In this document: in pieces, positions 32,349 to 41,753 of the stretch
Numbering within the stretch: the stretch's first letter is position 1
How the letters are laid out: each line of letters begins with the position of its first letter
Source of the DNA: Salinisphaera sp035690525
GTDB taxonomy: Bacteria > Pseudomonadota > Gammaproteobacteria > Nevskiales > Salinisphaeraceae
Assembly: GCF_035690525.1 (NCBI RefSeq)
Contig: NZ_DASSKM010000178.1
Span: forward strand, 15,733 to 79,732
Direction of reading: 5' to 3'
Length of the DNA stretch: 64,000 bases
Translations under genes and position numbers: made by a program
The notes under the pieces: model-generated
The model's input: only the letters and a program-made list of their open reading frames with translations
What the model was told of the DNA's origin: nothing
Databases searched by the model: none

Positions 32349-33529
32349 TGCGCCGCCTGCTGCTCGCTTTCTTCATCTTCATTCTGCTCGGCATTCTGCT
32401 GTCGCTGGTGTTCCGGCAGCACCAGGGTTATGTGCTGATTTCATTCAACGGCTGGCAGATCGAAACCTCGGTGCTGTTCGCCTGCGCCGCCGTGTTGCTC
32501 GGGTTGTGGGTGCTGGCCCTGGCTTGGCGAATTCTGGTTACGCTGGTGTTCGCGCCGCGCAACATCCGCGGCTTTGTCGGCCGGCGACGCCAGCGCAAGG
32601 CGCGCCGTTCGCTGTATACCGGTCTCGAACACATGGCCGAGGCGCGCTGGGCGTTGGCCGAGGCCGATTTGCAGGCGCTGGCCGAGTCCAACGAGGCGCC
32701 CGGCCTGAATCATCTGTTTTCCGCGCGCGCCGCGCAGTATCAGCAACATCTCGGCGATCGCGACCGCTATCTGCAAAAGGCGGCCTCGCGCAAGTCGATC
32801 AGCGAACTGGCGGTGCTGCTCACCCAGGCCGAGCTGCAGATCGCGGCCGGCCAGACCGCTGAGGCCCAGGCCACGCTGGCGCGCCTGCACGATCTGCAGC
32901 CGCGTCATCCGTGGGTGCTGCGTTTGTATGCCGAGCACGCGATGGCCTGCGGCGACTATGCACGGGTGGATCAACTACTGCCCGAACTGAGCAAGCACGC
33001 GGCGCTGTCCGCGTCGCGGGTGCGTGAGATGTCGGTCGCGGCTTATCAGCACCGGTTATCGCAGCAGCGCGATGTCGGCGGCCTGACCACGACCTGGCGG
33101 CACATGCCCAAGGAACTGCGTCGCGACCCCGAGATCCTGCGCCACTACGCGCTGTGCCTGAAACGCGGGCGCGCGGACGACGAGGCGGCCAACGTGATCC
33201 GCAATGCGCTGAAAAAACAGTGGGTGGCTCCGTTGGCATTGATTTTCGGCGATTTCAAATGCAGCGATCGGACCGAACAACTCGCCACCGTCGAGGAATG
33301 GATCAAGATTCACGGCCGTGAGCCGGAGTTGATGCTGATTGCGGGCCGGTTGTGTCTGCGTAATCACCTCTGGGGCCGGGCGCGCAGCTACTTCGAGGCC
33401 GCCGCCCAGGCCGAGCGAACGCGCGCCGATGCGCTGCTCGGACTCGGCCACCTGTTCGAGCAGATCAACGAGGCCGATCAGGCTCGCGCGGCTTATCGGC
33501 GCGGGCTGGAGCTGCGCGCTTCGCAATGA
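32348..33529 (+). CDS. hemY: HemY-like membrane protein with TPR-like repeats
   Basis: 393 residues from the ATG at 32348, which overlaps the hemX stop by one base (TGATG); a GTG one codon earlier is possible. Two N-terminal membrane helices (about 3-22 and 40-62) precede a helical, TPR-like cytoplasmic or periplasmic region (GLEHMAEARWALAEADLQAL; ADALLGLGHLFEQINEADQARAAYRRGL). This is the proteobacterial HemY linked to haem genes and not the Bacillus protoporphyrinogen oxidase of the same name. Its function is unclear. Confidence 0.9.
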   Translation: MRRLLLAFFIFILLGILLSLVFRQHQGYVLISFNGWQIETSVLFACAAVLLGLWVLALAWRILVTLVFAPRNIRGFVGRRRQRKARRSLYTGLEHMAEARWALAEADLQALAESNEAPGLNHLFSARAAQYQQHLGDRDRYLQKAASRKSISELAVLLTQAELQIAAGQTAEAQATLARLHDLQPRHPWVLRLYAEHAMACGDYARVDQLLPELSKHAALSASRVREMSVAAYQHRLSQQRDVGGLTTTWRHMPKELRRDPEILRHYALCLKRGRADDEAANVIRNALKKQWVAPLALIFGDFKCSDRTEQLATVEEWIKIHGREPELMLIAGRLCLRNHLWGRARSYFEAAAQAERTRADALLGLGHLFEQINEADQARAAYRRGLELRASQ

Positions 33530-33548
33530 AGCGCGCTCCGGCGCGGTC

Positions 33549-34427
33549 ATGACGGTCGAGGTATCCACCGTCATCGTGGGCTGCGGCGATACCGGCGTGC
33601 GGATCGCCGCGCGCGCCGTCGCGGCCGGCGAAACGGTGCTCGGTATCGTCCGCGGCGAGGATTCGGCCGCGCGCCTGCGCTCGGTTGGCGGCCGGTCGCG
33701 CCGTATCGATCTCGATGGGCCGGTGGGCGACCTGCCGGCCTGCCGACGGCTCGTCTACAGCGCGCCGCCGGCGCGCGCGCAAGCTACCGACGCGCGCATG
33801 GCGCGCGTGCTCGAGGCCATGCCGGGCGTGCCGGCCCACGTAGTTTATATCAGCACCAGCGGCGTCTACGGCGACTGCGGTGGCGACTGGGTCGACGAAG
33901 CCCGGCCGGTGGCGCCGGATACGGACCGGGCCAAACGCCGGGTGGACGCCGAGCGGCGGATCATGGGCTGGGCCCGGCATGCGGTGGTCCTGCGCGCGCC
34001 CGGCATCTATGGCCCGGGCCGGCTGACGCTGGATCGCGTGCGCGCCGGCGAGCCGGTGCTCGCCGATCGCGCCGGCGGCTGGACCAATCGCGTGCACGTG
34101 GACGATTTGGCCGGCATCGCCTGGCATATGGCGACCGAGCCGCCGCCGCATGCCATCTACAACGCCTGCGACGGGGTGCCGACGCGGCGCGAAGCTTATT
34201 ACGACACGTTGGCCGAGCTGCTTGGCGTGGCCGCGCCGCCCCGGATCGACTGGGCCGAGGCGCGCCAACGGTTTTCGGCCATGCGGTTGTCGTTTCTCGC
34301 CGAATCGCGCCGTTTATCCAATGCGCGGCTGTTGGCCGATACCCGTTATCGGCTGGTGTTTCCCGACTATCGCGACGGCATCCTGGCCAGTCTGCGCGGC
34401 GATCCGGTGCTGGCGCCGGGCTACTGA
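33549..34427 (+). CDS. SDR-family NAD-dependent epimerase/dehydratase-like protein (YeeZ-like)
   Basis: 292 residues. The Rossmann start is VIVGCGDTGVRIAARA (GxGxxG), followed by YISTSGVYGDCGGDWVDE, with the SDR serine and tyrosine, and LRAPGIYGPGRL. The YxxxK lysine is not obvious, as in other atypical YeeZ-like proteins, so catalysis is uncertain. The start at 33549 avoids the long overlap with hemY that an upstream start at 33339 would need. The stop codon is fused to the end of R1 copy 2 (TGATACCAAC). Confidence 0.78.
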   Translation: MTVEVSTVIVGCGDTGVRIAARAVAAGETVLGIVRGEDSAARLRSVGGRSRRIDLDGPVGDLPACRRLVYSAPPARAQATDARMARVLEAMPGVPAHVVYISTSGVYGDCGGDWVDEARPVAPDTDRAKRRVDAERRIMGWARHAVVLRAPGIYGPGRLTLDRVRAGEPVLADRAGGWTNRVHVDDLAGIAWHMATEPPPHAIYNACDGVPTRREAYYDTLAELLGVAAPPRIDWAEARQRFSAMRLSFLAESRRLSNARLLADTRYRLVFPDYRDGILASLRGDPVLAPGY

Positions 34428-34591
34428 TACCAACCCTCATAAAGATTGATCGATCTTCATGAAGCCAGAATTCGTCCGCAAATGCACGCGAATAAGACAC
34501 GCTGATGCGCTTTTCGCGCTTTCATTTGCGTTTATTGGCGTTCATTTGCGGACTGTTTTGACTGGCAGGTCATTCTTTTGCAAGTAGGTAT
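34427..34591 (-). repeat. R1 dispersed repeat, copy 2 (inverted)
   Basis: About 165 bases from ATACCAACCCTCATAAAG to GCAAGTAGGTAT. Read on the minus strand it matches copy 1 from end to end, including TCATGAAGATCGATCAATC near one end and the CCGCAAATGAACGCCAATAAACGC arm. The left end shares its first A with the TGA stop of the upstream gene. Confidence 0.85.
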
Positions 34592-34605
34592 GAGTTCCTC
34601 GTGGG

Positions 34606-35124
34606 CTAACGCAGCAGCGACGCGAGCTGTTTCTGCTCCAGCTCGGTGGCGAACTGGCCGAGAATCCGGGTCAGGCATCCCGCGCCCGCCAGCGCGACCG
34701 GCACATCGCCGCCGATGTTCTCGATAATGGCGATGCTGTAAAGAAAACCTTGGCCGCCGTCGCGGCACGGCCCTACGGTGGTACCCTTCAGAGTCAGGCG
34801 GTATTGCGCCCGGCGCGCCATGGCCCGATAGTCGCCATAGTCGCTGTGGCCGTGAATCAGGTCGTCGCTGTAGCCGACCAAATGCCAGCCGCGCCCGGCC
34901 AGCACCCGGCGTAGGCCCCGCGCCAGGGCGGAATCGGCGTTAGGCACGATCATGGATTCGGCCGGCGTAGGGCGCGCGCCGCGTTGGCCGCTCGGCGGGG
35001 ATGTCGGCTCGTTGGCGCAGCCGGCCAGAGTAGCCAGCATGGCCGTGGCGGCGGTCAATGCGACGGCGAAGTAGGGCAGGCGGCGGACAATCGCGATCAT
35101 GGCCACGGTGTCGACAACGAGCAT
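34606..35124 (-). CDS. Putative lipoprotein, function unknown
   Basis: 172 residues. A hydrophobic N-terminal stretch ends in the lipobox LATLAGC, followed by a Pro/Ser-rich linker and a small globular domain (ALARGLRRVLAGRGWHLVGY; GFLYSIAIIENIGGD). The ATG at 35124 has AGGAG close upstream; an internal ATG at 35100 would give a more ordinary signal peptide. No known domain recognised. It stands alone between an R1 repeat and the GTPase gene. Confidence 0.65.
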   Translation of the reverse strand: MLVVDTVAMIAIVRRLPYFAVALTAATAMLATLAGCANEPTSPPSGQRGARPTPAESMIVPNADSALARGLRRVLAGRGWHLVGYSDDLIHGHSDYGDYRAMARRAQYRLTLKGTTVGPCRDGGQGFLYSIAIIENIGGDVPVALAGAGCLTRILGQFATELEQKQLASLLR

Positions 35125-35224
35125 GGTCTCCTAGATTACGCCCGCTCGCCCCCGCGCCGACAATACGGGTTGTGCATTACACGGGCCCCAACGCACGACC
35201 GCCAAGCGCGCCCGCCGTGCAGCC

Positions 35225-36643
35225 TCAGCCCGAAGGCTGCGTGAAACGGTCGTTGAGGCGCCGCACCAGGCTTTCCTGCTGGTCGCGGATACGGGCCACC
35301 CGGCGCCGCGCGAACACGTGCCAGCCCTTGGGTTGTAGGCTGAACAGCCCGCGCCACCAGCGCACGTTGCGCCGGAAGGCGCGTCGCAGGTCGATGTTGA
35401 AGGCCTGTTGCGAGGCAGGCTGAATCCGGCGCGCGATCTGATTCGCGGCGAGCGTGCGAGCGGAAAAATGAATCGCGCCGACAATCACGACGACCAACGC
35501 CACGATCGCCCAGCCGCCCGCGGTATTGCCGAACACGCGCTCGACCACGCCCATGGCCGCGGCGTTGGCCCAGATGAAGGCCGCGCCGCAGGCGGCGACG
35601 ATCGGCGCCAGCATCAGGCTGTCGAAGATGAGCGTGCGGCGGCGCCACTGGCGCAGGTAGTGCTTGAGCAGGCCGACGCCGTTCTCGCCGGCCAGGGTAT
35701 CGGCGGCGCCCGTCATCAACTCGATCACGCGGTATGCCCGATCGATTTCCACCCCCGTCATGCGGCGATGGATCTCGGCGATGTCTTCGTCTTTTTTCGC
35801 CTTGAGGCGCGCGGCCAGCGATTCGTCGGCGATCGCCCCGGCCGCGTCCTCGTCGTAGATGCGCAGAAAACGGCCCGCGGTGAGCCCGGCGGAGGCCAGC
35901 GCCCGCTGCCACGCCGCCACCACGTCCTCGGGGTTGTCTTCGCCGGCCGTGGTGTCGATCTGGTTGAGAATGAAAAGAAATTTGCTCGCGTCGTCGCGAT
36001 CGACGGTGTTGGTGACCAGATGCCGCAGCGTATCGCGCATCGCGCCCGGCTCCGGATGACGGGCGTCGAACAACACCAGTACCAGATCCGACAGATCGAT
36101 GATGCGATCGGTGATCTGCAGGGTCGCCGAGCGTTGGCTGTCGGCATCGAAGCCGGGGGAATCGAGCAGAATCTTGCCGCGGATCTGTTCCGAATTACAG
36201 GTTTTGAGCTGTAGATAGCTGTTGATGCGCCGGCCCTCGCCGATCGCCACGTCTTCGATATCGCCGCTGATGCGATAGAAGGGGAAGCGCAAATCGGCGT
36301 CGAGCGCGGTGCCGGGCAGGGTCAGTGGCTCGGATTCCTCGCTGTAGCAGATCACCGAAAAGCGATCGTCGACGGCCTGATTGCCGGTGCGTTGCAGCGT
36401 GGTGCCGAGATAACCGTTGATAAAGCTCGATTTGCCGGCTGAAAAGGTGCCCAGCAGCGAAATGACCGGCCACCACGGCACCCGCCGGGTGAAGCTTTCG
36501 CCGGATGCCAGCAAGCCCATGCGATGCGCGATACGATCGAGACGGCGAAATTCGGCCAGCGGTTCGAGCAGCAGCGGATTTTCGCGCTTGAGATGGGCTT
36601 CGAGCGAATCGGTACGCGTGGCGTATTTCGAGGATTGGCGCAT
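35225..36643 (-). CDS. Dynamin-like GTPase with C-terminal membrane helices
   Basis: 472 residues. G1 loop GTFSAGKSS at 65-73, a G2-like threonine region, G3 DSPGFD, and G4 NQID show a dynamin-family GTPase domain (about 55-290). A helical part leads to two membrane helices (about 365-390 and 395-420; MLAPIVAACGAAFIW and GWAIVALVVVIVGAIHF) and a basic C-terminal tail. Bacterial dynamin-like proteins remodel or bind membranes; the specific job is unknown. The start at 36643 is supported by AAGGGG upstream. Divergent from the GGDEF-EAL gene at 36806. Confidence 0.8.
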   Translation of the reverse strand: MRQSSKYATRTDSLEAHLKRENPLLLEPLAEFRRLDRIAHRMGLLASGESFTRRVPWWPVISLLGTFSAGKSSFINGYLGTTLQRTGNQAVDDRFSVICYSEESEPLTLPGTALDADLRFPFYRISGDIEDVAIGEGRRINSYLQLKTCNSEQIRGKILLDSPGFDADSQRSATLQITDRIIDLSDLVLVLFDARHPEPGAMRDTLRHLVTNTVDRDDASKFLFILNQIDTTAGEDNPEDVVAAWQRALASAGLTAGRFLRIYDEDAAGAIADESLAARLKAKKDEDIAEIHRRMTGVEIDRAYRVIELMTGAADTLAGENGVGLLKHYLRQWRRRTLIFDSLMLAPIVAACGAAFIWANAAAMGVVERVFGNTAGGWAIVALVVVIVGAIHFSARTLAANQIARRIQPASQQAFNIDLRRAFRRNVRWWRGLFSLQPKGWHVFARRRVARIRDQQESLVRRLNDRFTQPSG

Positions 36644-36805
36644 AGACCCCTTGAGACTGGCTTGCACCCGCGACCCACGCGGTATGCCGTTCATCATACT
36701 ATGCATGACGTGTCATATAGCCGCGAACCCCGTATGCTCGGTATTGTCCATTGACGGCTCAGACCGAGACGAACGCTTCGGCAGGAATGGAAGGGGGATC
36801 GCATC
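36644..36805. promoter_or_regulatory. Divergent intergenic region of the GTPase and GGDEF-EAL genes
   Basis: It contains ATGACGTGTCAT (arms ATGAC/GTCAT with a GT centre) near 36706-36717, a small candidate operator placed between two divergent starts. No clear pair of -35 and -10 boxes could be fixed. AAGGGGGAT precedes the GTG start at 36806. Confidence 0.35.
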
Positions 36806-38815
36806 GTGACCGACGCATGCCCGGCGGCTATTTCGAAATTGGTCCGTAGCGCGGCCGCTGCCCTGGACTGTCGTTGCGCGGTGTTCTACCGCCTCGATTC
36901 GGGTGTTTTCGACCCGGTACAAAGCCATGGTAGCGAATCGGTGGGCGCCTATCCGATGCCGGACGCGAACTGGTTGACGGCCCATCGCGGCATCGCTGCG
37001 GCCGGCGCGACGAAAGAATCGCCGCCTTCTTACGGCTGGCATCAGCAGGACCGTCTGCGTCTGCTGGAATCGGTGGTGGTGCACGCCAAGGATGCGGTGC
37101 TGATCACCGAGGCCGGGCCGATCGATCGGCCGGGGCCGCGGATCGTTTACTGCAACGCGGCGTTTACGCGGATCACCGGCTATAGCGAAGCCGAGGTGCT
37201 CGGCCGTACGCCGCGTCTGTTGCAGAATGCCAATACGTCGCGCGCCTCGCTCGATCGGCTGCGCCATGCGCTCGAACACTGGCAGTCGATCGAGATCGAG
37301 CTGCTCAACCAGCGCAAGGACGGCAGCGAGTTCTGGGTGGAGCTGAGTATCGTGCCGGTTGCCGACGAAAGCGGTCGCTACACCCATTGGATTTCAGTGC
37401 AGCGCGACGCGAGCGAGCGCAAACGCGCCGAGCAGGCGGCCGATCAGGCACGCCGGGCCGAGGCCGAAAACGCGGCGCTGCAAGCCAAGCTGCGCGAGCG
37501 TCAACGCGTCGAACAATCGCTGGCCTATGCCGCTTTTCACGACGATCTCACCCATCTCAACAACCGCGCCTACGTCATGGATCGGCTGCGCTCGCTGGTC
37601 ATGGCGGACGCGAGCGAGGCCGGGCGCGCCAGTCTGCTGTTTCTGGACATGGATCGCTTCAAATCGGTTAACGACAGCCTCGGGCACCGCGCGGGCGATC
37701 TGCTGCTGATGCAGATGGCCCGCCGGCTCGAGACCTGCGTACGCGCCGACGATATCCTGGCGCGGGTCGGCGGCGACGAATTCGTGGTGCTGATCGAGAA
37801 CGAGCCGGAGCAACGCACGGCCATTGAGGTCGCCGAGCGCATCATCGAAGCCTTCGACAAGCCGTTTCGTATCAGCGAACAGGATATCTATTCCTCGACC
37901 AGCATCGGCATCGTGCATATCGATGCGCGCTACGATTCCCCCGAGCAGCTCGTGCGCGACGCCGATGTCGCCATGTATGCCGCCAAGCAGGGCGGCGCGG
38001 GCAACTACAGTCTGTTCACCGAATGCATGCGCGAGGCCGCGATCGAGATGCTGTCGCTGCGGAACGATCTGCGCCAGGCGCTCGTTGACAAACAGCTCAC
38101 GCTGGCCTACCAGCCGATCTATGCCCTCGGCCGCGCCGGCTGTGTTGGGGTTGAGGCGCTGGCGCGCTGGCACCATCCTGATCGAGGCGGGGTGGCGCCG
38201 GGTGTGTTCGTGCCGATCGCCGAGGAGATCGATGTCATTCGCGAGCTGGGGCACTGGGTGATGAGCCAGGCGTGTCGCCAGATGCAGGACTGGGGCTCGG
38301 CCGCTGCCGGTCTTAGGCTGTTCGTCAACGTTTCGGCGCGCGAGGTCCGCGACCATCGTTTTCTCGACCAAGTCGACGAGGCGTTGCGGACGAGCGGATT
38401 GCCGGCCTCGCGCCTGCAGCTCGAGATGACCGAGAACATCTTCATCCAGGATCCGGCGCACGTGGCGCAGGTGCTTGATGCGCTGCGCGCCCGCGGCATC
38501 CGGGTCGTGCTCGACGACTTCGGCACCGGCTATTCGTCATTGAGTTATCTGGATCGCTACGCGGTCGATGCGCTGAAAATCGATCGCGAGTTCGTCACGC
38601 GCATGGCCGGCGCCCAGCGTACGCGGGCGATCATGGACAGTATTCTGGCGCTGGGCGGCGCGCTCGGCGTGGATATCGTCGCCGAGGGGATCGAGACCCA
38701 AAACGAACTCGATCTGCTGGAGACGCTGGGCTGCCCGTTCGGGCAGGGCTTCCTGCTGGCGCCGCCGATGAGCGCCGGCGACTTTGCGGCCCAACTGGCC
38801 GTAAGTGCGGGTTGA
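36806..38815 (+). CDS. PAS-GGDEF-EAL cyclic-di-GMP turnover protein
   Basis: 669 residues, cytoplasmic. A short GAF-like start (1-70), one PAS domain (about 85-205; FTRITGYSEAEVLGRTP, RKDGSEFWVEL), a coiled coil (205-240), a GGDEF domain with intact GGDEF at 322-326 and an RxxD inhibitory site (RADD, 313-316), then an EAL domain with VEALARW, DDFGTGYSSL, KIDREFV and VAEGIET. Both catalytic signatures are intact, so synthesis and breakdown of c-di-GMP are possible. The GTG start at 36806 has AAGGGGGAT upstream. The next gene, on the other strand, has a PilZ domain. Confidence 0.93.
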   Translation: MTDACPAAISKLVRSAAAALDCRCAVFYRLDSGVFDPVQSHGSESVGAYPMPDANWLTAHRGIAAAGATKESPPSYGWHQQDRLRLLESVVVHAKDAVLITEAGPIDRPGPRIVYCNAAFTRITGYSEAEVLGRTPRLLQNANTSRASLDRLRHALEHWQSIEIELLNQRKDGSEFWVELSIVPVADESGRYTHWISVQRDASERKRAEQAADQARRAEAENAALQAKLRERQRVEQSLAYAAFHDDLTHLNNRAYVMDRLRSLVMADASEAGRASLLFLDMDRFKSVNDSLGHRAGDLLLMQMARRLETCVRADDILARVGGDEFVVLIENEPEQRTAIEVAERIIEAFDKPFRISEQDIYSSTSIGIVHIDARYDSPEQLVRDADVAMYAAKQGGAGNYSLFTECMREAAIEMLSLRNDLRQALVDKQLTLAYQPIYALGRAGCVGVEALARWHHPDRGGVAPGVFVPIAEEIDVIRELGHWVMSQACRQMQDWGSAAAGLRLFVNVSAREVRDHRFLDQVDEALRTSGLPASRLQLEMTENIFIQDPAHVAQVLDALRARGIRVVLDDFGTGYSSLSYLDRYAVDALKIDREFVTRMAGAQRTRAIMDSILALGGALGVDIVAEGIETQNELDLLETLGCPFGQGFLLAPPMSAGDFAAQLAVSAG

Positions 38816-38864
38816 CGCCGGCGACGGCCGAGCCGTCGCCGGCGGTGTTGTCTTTGGCGGCCAA

Positions 38865-40601
38865 TCAGCGCAGCCGGAGCCGCGCCCGGCGCTTGTCATG
38901 CCCGTCAGCCGCGGCCGGCGAATAGAGTTCGGCCGGCTCGTGCGCGACCGCCCGCTCGAGCTGACCGAGTTGATGCAGGTCGACCCCGCCGATCAGCAGG
39001 TTGAGCCGTTGGTGCCGGGCGGCGTTGAGATTGCGCAGCACGCGAACGCGAGCCGGCTGGCCGCGCTCGTCGACCTCGACCACCTGGGCACGAAAGCCGT
39101 TGGCGTAGTGCACGATGGTGCCGATCGGGTAGGGACCCTGGCGCTGGACGTAGCGTCGGACCCAGTAGTCGTCAAAGCGCTCGCAATCGCGATAGATCCG
39201 GCGGCAAGCATCGAACGCGGTGATCGGCGGCTGGCCGTGGTAGCCGCGAACGTGTGCATCCACGGCCTTGACCACGCGGGCAGCGTCCGCCACGCGCTTG
39301 TCGACCCCGTCCACCGGCTGGCCGAGTCCGGCCAGACCGGCCACGAGCGCATGTATGGCGGGCGCGGCGAGCGCCGGTTCGGCTTGTATGTGTTCGAGCA
39401 GCCGGGCGGCGTGGGCGCCGCTAACCGCCTCGGGGTGATGCCGGGCGGCGGCGAGCGTGGAGGCTGCTTCGTCGGCCAACGATACCAGGCCCAGCTCATG
39501 GAGCAGACCGCCGAGCACGATCTCGCGCGGCGCGATCGTCAGATCGGGCTCGGCGTCGATGAGATCGAGCAGGCGACCGGCCACGGCGAGCGCGTGCTGG
39601 ATCAGGGGCGGCTGGTCGGTCAGCGTGGCCAGCGCAAACATGAAGGATTGGCGGTCTTCGGCGAGCAAGGCGCATAGTCGCTCGGCCCCGGCGGCCAGGC
39701 GCGCCGCGGGCAACGGCTCACCCACACGTAGCGCCAGCGCCGCGCGCGCGATAGCGTGGGCCACGTCGAGCAGTGATTTGCGCATCGGCGTGCGAAAAGG
39801 CGGTGTACGCGCGATCGTCTGCGCGGGCTCGTGGGCAACGCCGGACCTGAACAAACCCACGGTTTGGCGGGCGGCGCTGCGCTCGCCGCGGCGCACCGCG
39901 ATTTCCATTTCGATTTCTTGTAGCCATAACCACAGCGTCCGGCGGCGATCGCCGTCCAGCGGCTGGAACGCGAGCCCGGCCCGGGCCAAACCGCCCGGGC
40001 CGAGCAGGTGCACGTAGCGTACGTCGGCCGCCACCTCGAACCGATCGCCGTTGGGGAAGACGAGCGCTATCTCGATCGGTGCGCCATCTATATTCAGGGT
40101 CAGGCCGGCCGCTATCGGCAACTCGATCTGACAGCCGCCGAACGACAGATCGATCACCCGGGCCACGAGCCGTGGTTCGTCGGCCGGGCCGGGAATTTCG
40201 AAGCGCGCCGACATGCCTTTGATGAAAATCAGCCGCAAGCCGGCGCGCTTGTTTTCCAGCCGCAGGCGCTCGGGAATGGAAAAACGCCGCAGCGCGCCGG
40301 TGGGCGTAGCCGGGTCCGGCAGCGACGTGATGCCGTCGAAGGCCAGTGTTTCACCCTCGTCGGTCACGGTAAGCGCAAGGCCCGGGCCGGGCAGCGTCAC
40401 GCTGTCCCAGTCGTCGCTCGCGGCCTCCAACACGAGCGTGTTTTCGTCATCGGCGATCTGAAGATCGTGGGCGGTGATCGTCCAGCCCGCCGCCGGGTCG
40501 CTGAGTGTGAGGGTGCGCGGCTGACCCTCGATCAGCCGGAGTGTCCTGATCACGCGCCAGCGATCGTGGAATTCGAGTGTCTCGGTGAAGATCGGATCCA
40601 T
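38865..40601 (-). CDS. PilZ-domain protein with a degenerate HD-type domain
   Basis: 578 residues. An N-terminal YcgR-like beta domain (1-105) and PilZ domain (105-215) with the DLSFGG motif (151-156); of the usual RxxxR arginine motif only RRF at 105-107 is evident. A helical domain (about 260-480) has the length and order of an HD/HD-GYP domain, but the HD pair reads HE (LLHELGL), and the GYP loop is replaced by LAGLGQP, so it is probably inactive. The C-terminal 70 residues resemble a small beta domain (PIGTIVHYANGFRAQVVEVDE). Likely a c-di-GMP effector working with the neighbouring GGDEF-EAL protein (converging, 49 bases apart). Confidence 0.75.
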   Translation of the reverse strand: MDPIFTETLEFHDRWRVIRTLRLIEGQPRTLTLSDPAAGWTITAHDLQIADDENTLVLEAASDDWDSVTLPGPGLALTVTDEGETLAFDGITSLPDPATPTGALRRFSIPERLRLENKRAGLRLIFIKGMSARFEIPGPADEPRLVARVIDLSFGGCQIELPIAAGLTLNIDGAPIEIALVFPNGDRFEVAADVRYVHLLGPGGLARAGLAFQPLDGDRRRTLWLWLQEIEMEIAVRRGERSAARQTVGLFRSGVAHEPAQTIARTPPFRTPMRKSLLDVAHAIARAALALRVGEPLPAARLAAGAERLCALLAEDRQSFMFALATLTDQPPLIQHALAVAGRLLDLIDAEPDLTIAPREIVLGGLLHELGLVSLADEAASTLAAARHHPEAVSGAHAARLLEHIQAEPALAAPAIHALVAGLAGLGQPVDGVDKRVADAARVVKAVDAHVRGYHGQPPITAFDACRRIYRDCERFDDYWVRRYVQRQGPYPIGTIVHYANGFRAQVVEVDERGQPARVRVLRNLNAARHQRLNLLIGGVDLHQLGQLERAVAHEPAELYSPAAADGHDKRRARLRLR

Positions 40602-40754
40602 GAAGAGCGCGATCGAAAATCGCCTCGGCAGAATATCCCGATAGCGTTTAACGGCCGGCCCGGCGACAACTTGAGGCTTCGGACGATCAGCAATGGTGTA
40701 AACGCGAAGCGGTAGTACACTGGCGCCCTCTTTGTATACTGCACCATTTTAATC

Positions 40755-41630
40755 ATGAGCGATTCGATCGATTACACGCCGCCCCGGGTCTGGAGTTGGG
40801 ATAAGGAAAGCGGAGGCCAGTTCGCCAGCATCAACCGCCCCCACGCCGGGTCGCGCTACGAAGCCGATCTGCCCGTCGGCAAGCACCGCTACCAGCTCTA
40901 TTCGCTGGCCACGCCCAATGGCGTGAAGGTGACCACGCTGTTCGAGGAACTGCTCGAAGCCGGCTACGGGGAAGCCGAATACGATGCCTGGCCGATTCGG
41001 ATCGGCGATGGCGAGCAGTTTTCCAGCGGCTATGTCGCCGTCAACCCGAACTCGAAGATCCCGGTGCTGGTCGATTACAGCGTGTCCGCGCCGCGGCGCA
41101 TCTTCGAATCAGGCTCGATTCTGCTGTACCTGGCCGAGCGTTTCGGCGCTTTTCTGCCGACCGATCCGGATGTGCGCACCGAAACCCTGAACTGGCTGTT
41201 CTGGCAGATGGGCAGCGCGCCTTATCTCGGCGGCGGTTTCGGGCATTTTTACAGCTACGCGCCGGAGAAGATCGAATACGCCGTCGATCGCTTCACCATG
41301 GAGGCCAAGCGCCAGCTCGACGTGCTCGACCGGCGTCTGGCCGATAACGCGTATCTGGCCGGTGACGCCTACACCATTGCCGATATCGCGACCTGGCCGT
41401 GGTACGGCGCGCTCGCGCTCGGCCGGCTCTACGATGCCGGCGAATTCCTACGGGTGGACGAATACGAAAACGTTCAGCGCTGGGCCAAGGCTATTGATAA
41501 ACGGCCGGCGGTCGTCCGCGGGCGGATGGTCAACCGGCTGTGGGGCGACGAGTCGGAGCAGCTCCACGAGCGGCACGGCGCCAGCGATTTCAAGCGCCGT
41601 ACCCAGGACAAGCTGATGTCGGAGGCGTAG
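40755..41630 (+). CDS. yghU: YghU-type glutathione-dependent disulfide-bond oxidoreductase
   Basis: 291 residues, matching YghU in length and N-terminal extension. The extension (TPPRVWSWDKESGGQFASINRPHAGSR) is typical; then the thioredoxin fold with TPNGVKVTTLFEELL, NPNSKIPVLVDY and the SGSILLYLAE segment, and the C-terminal helices with YTIADIATWPWY. YghU-type enzymes bind two glutathiones and act on disulfides. A related GST lies at 801. Confidence 0.93.
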   Translation: MSDSIDYTPPRVWSWDKESGGQFASINRPHAGSRYEADLPVGKHRYQLYSLATPNGVKVTTLFEELLEAGYGEAEYDAWPIRIGDGEQFSSGYVAVNPNSKIPVLVDYSVSAPRRIFESGSILLYLAERFGAFLPTDPDVRTETLNWLFWQMGSAPYLGGGFGHFYSYAPEKIEYAVDRFTMEAKRQLDVLDRRLADNAYLAGDAYTIADIATWPWYGALALGRLYDAGEFLRVDEYENVQRWAKAIDKRPAVVRGRMVNRLWGDESEQLHERHGASDFKRRTQDKLMSEA

Positions 41631-41753
41631 GTATTAGGCCCTAATTCACGGTGTCGCCCGGCCCTAAGCCGGGCCGCACTCTGTAAAATATATGTTTCGT
41701 ATAGCAGCCAATACGGATCGCACTGACGGCGATCCGGCAACAAGGAGGTCTTC

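Noticed and set aside
40700..40754. Promoter of the YghU-type gene (TATACT at 40735)
   Set aside because: The -10-like box is good, but no -35 box lies at a sensible distance, so it is not listed as a feature.
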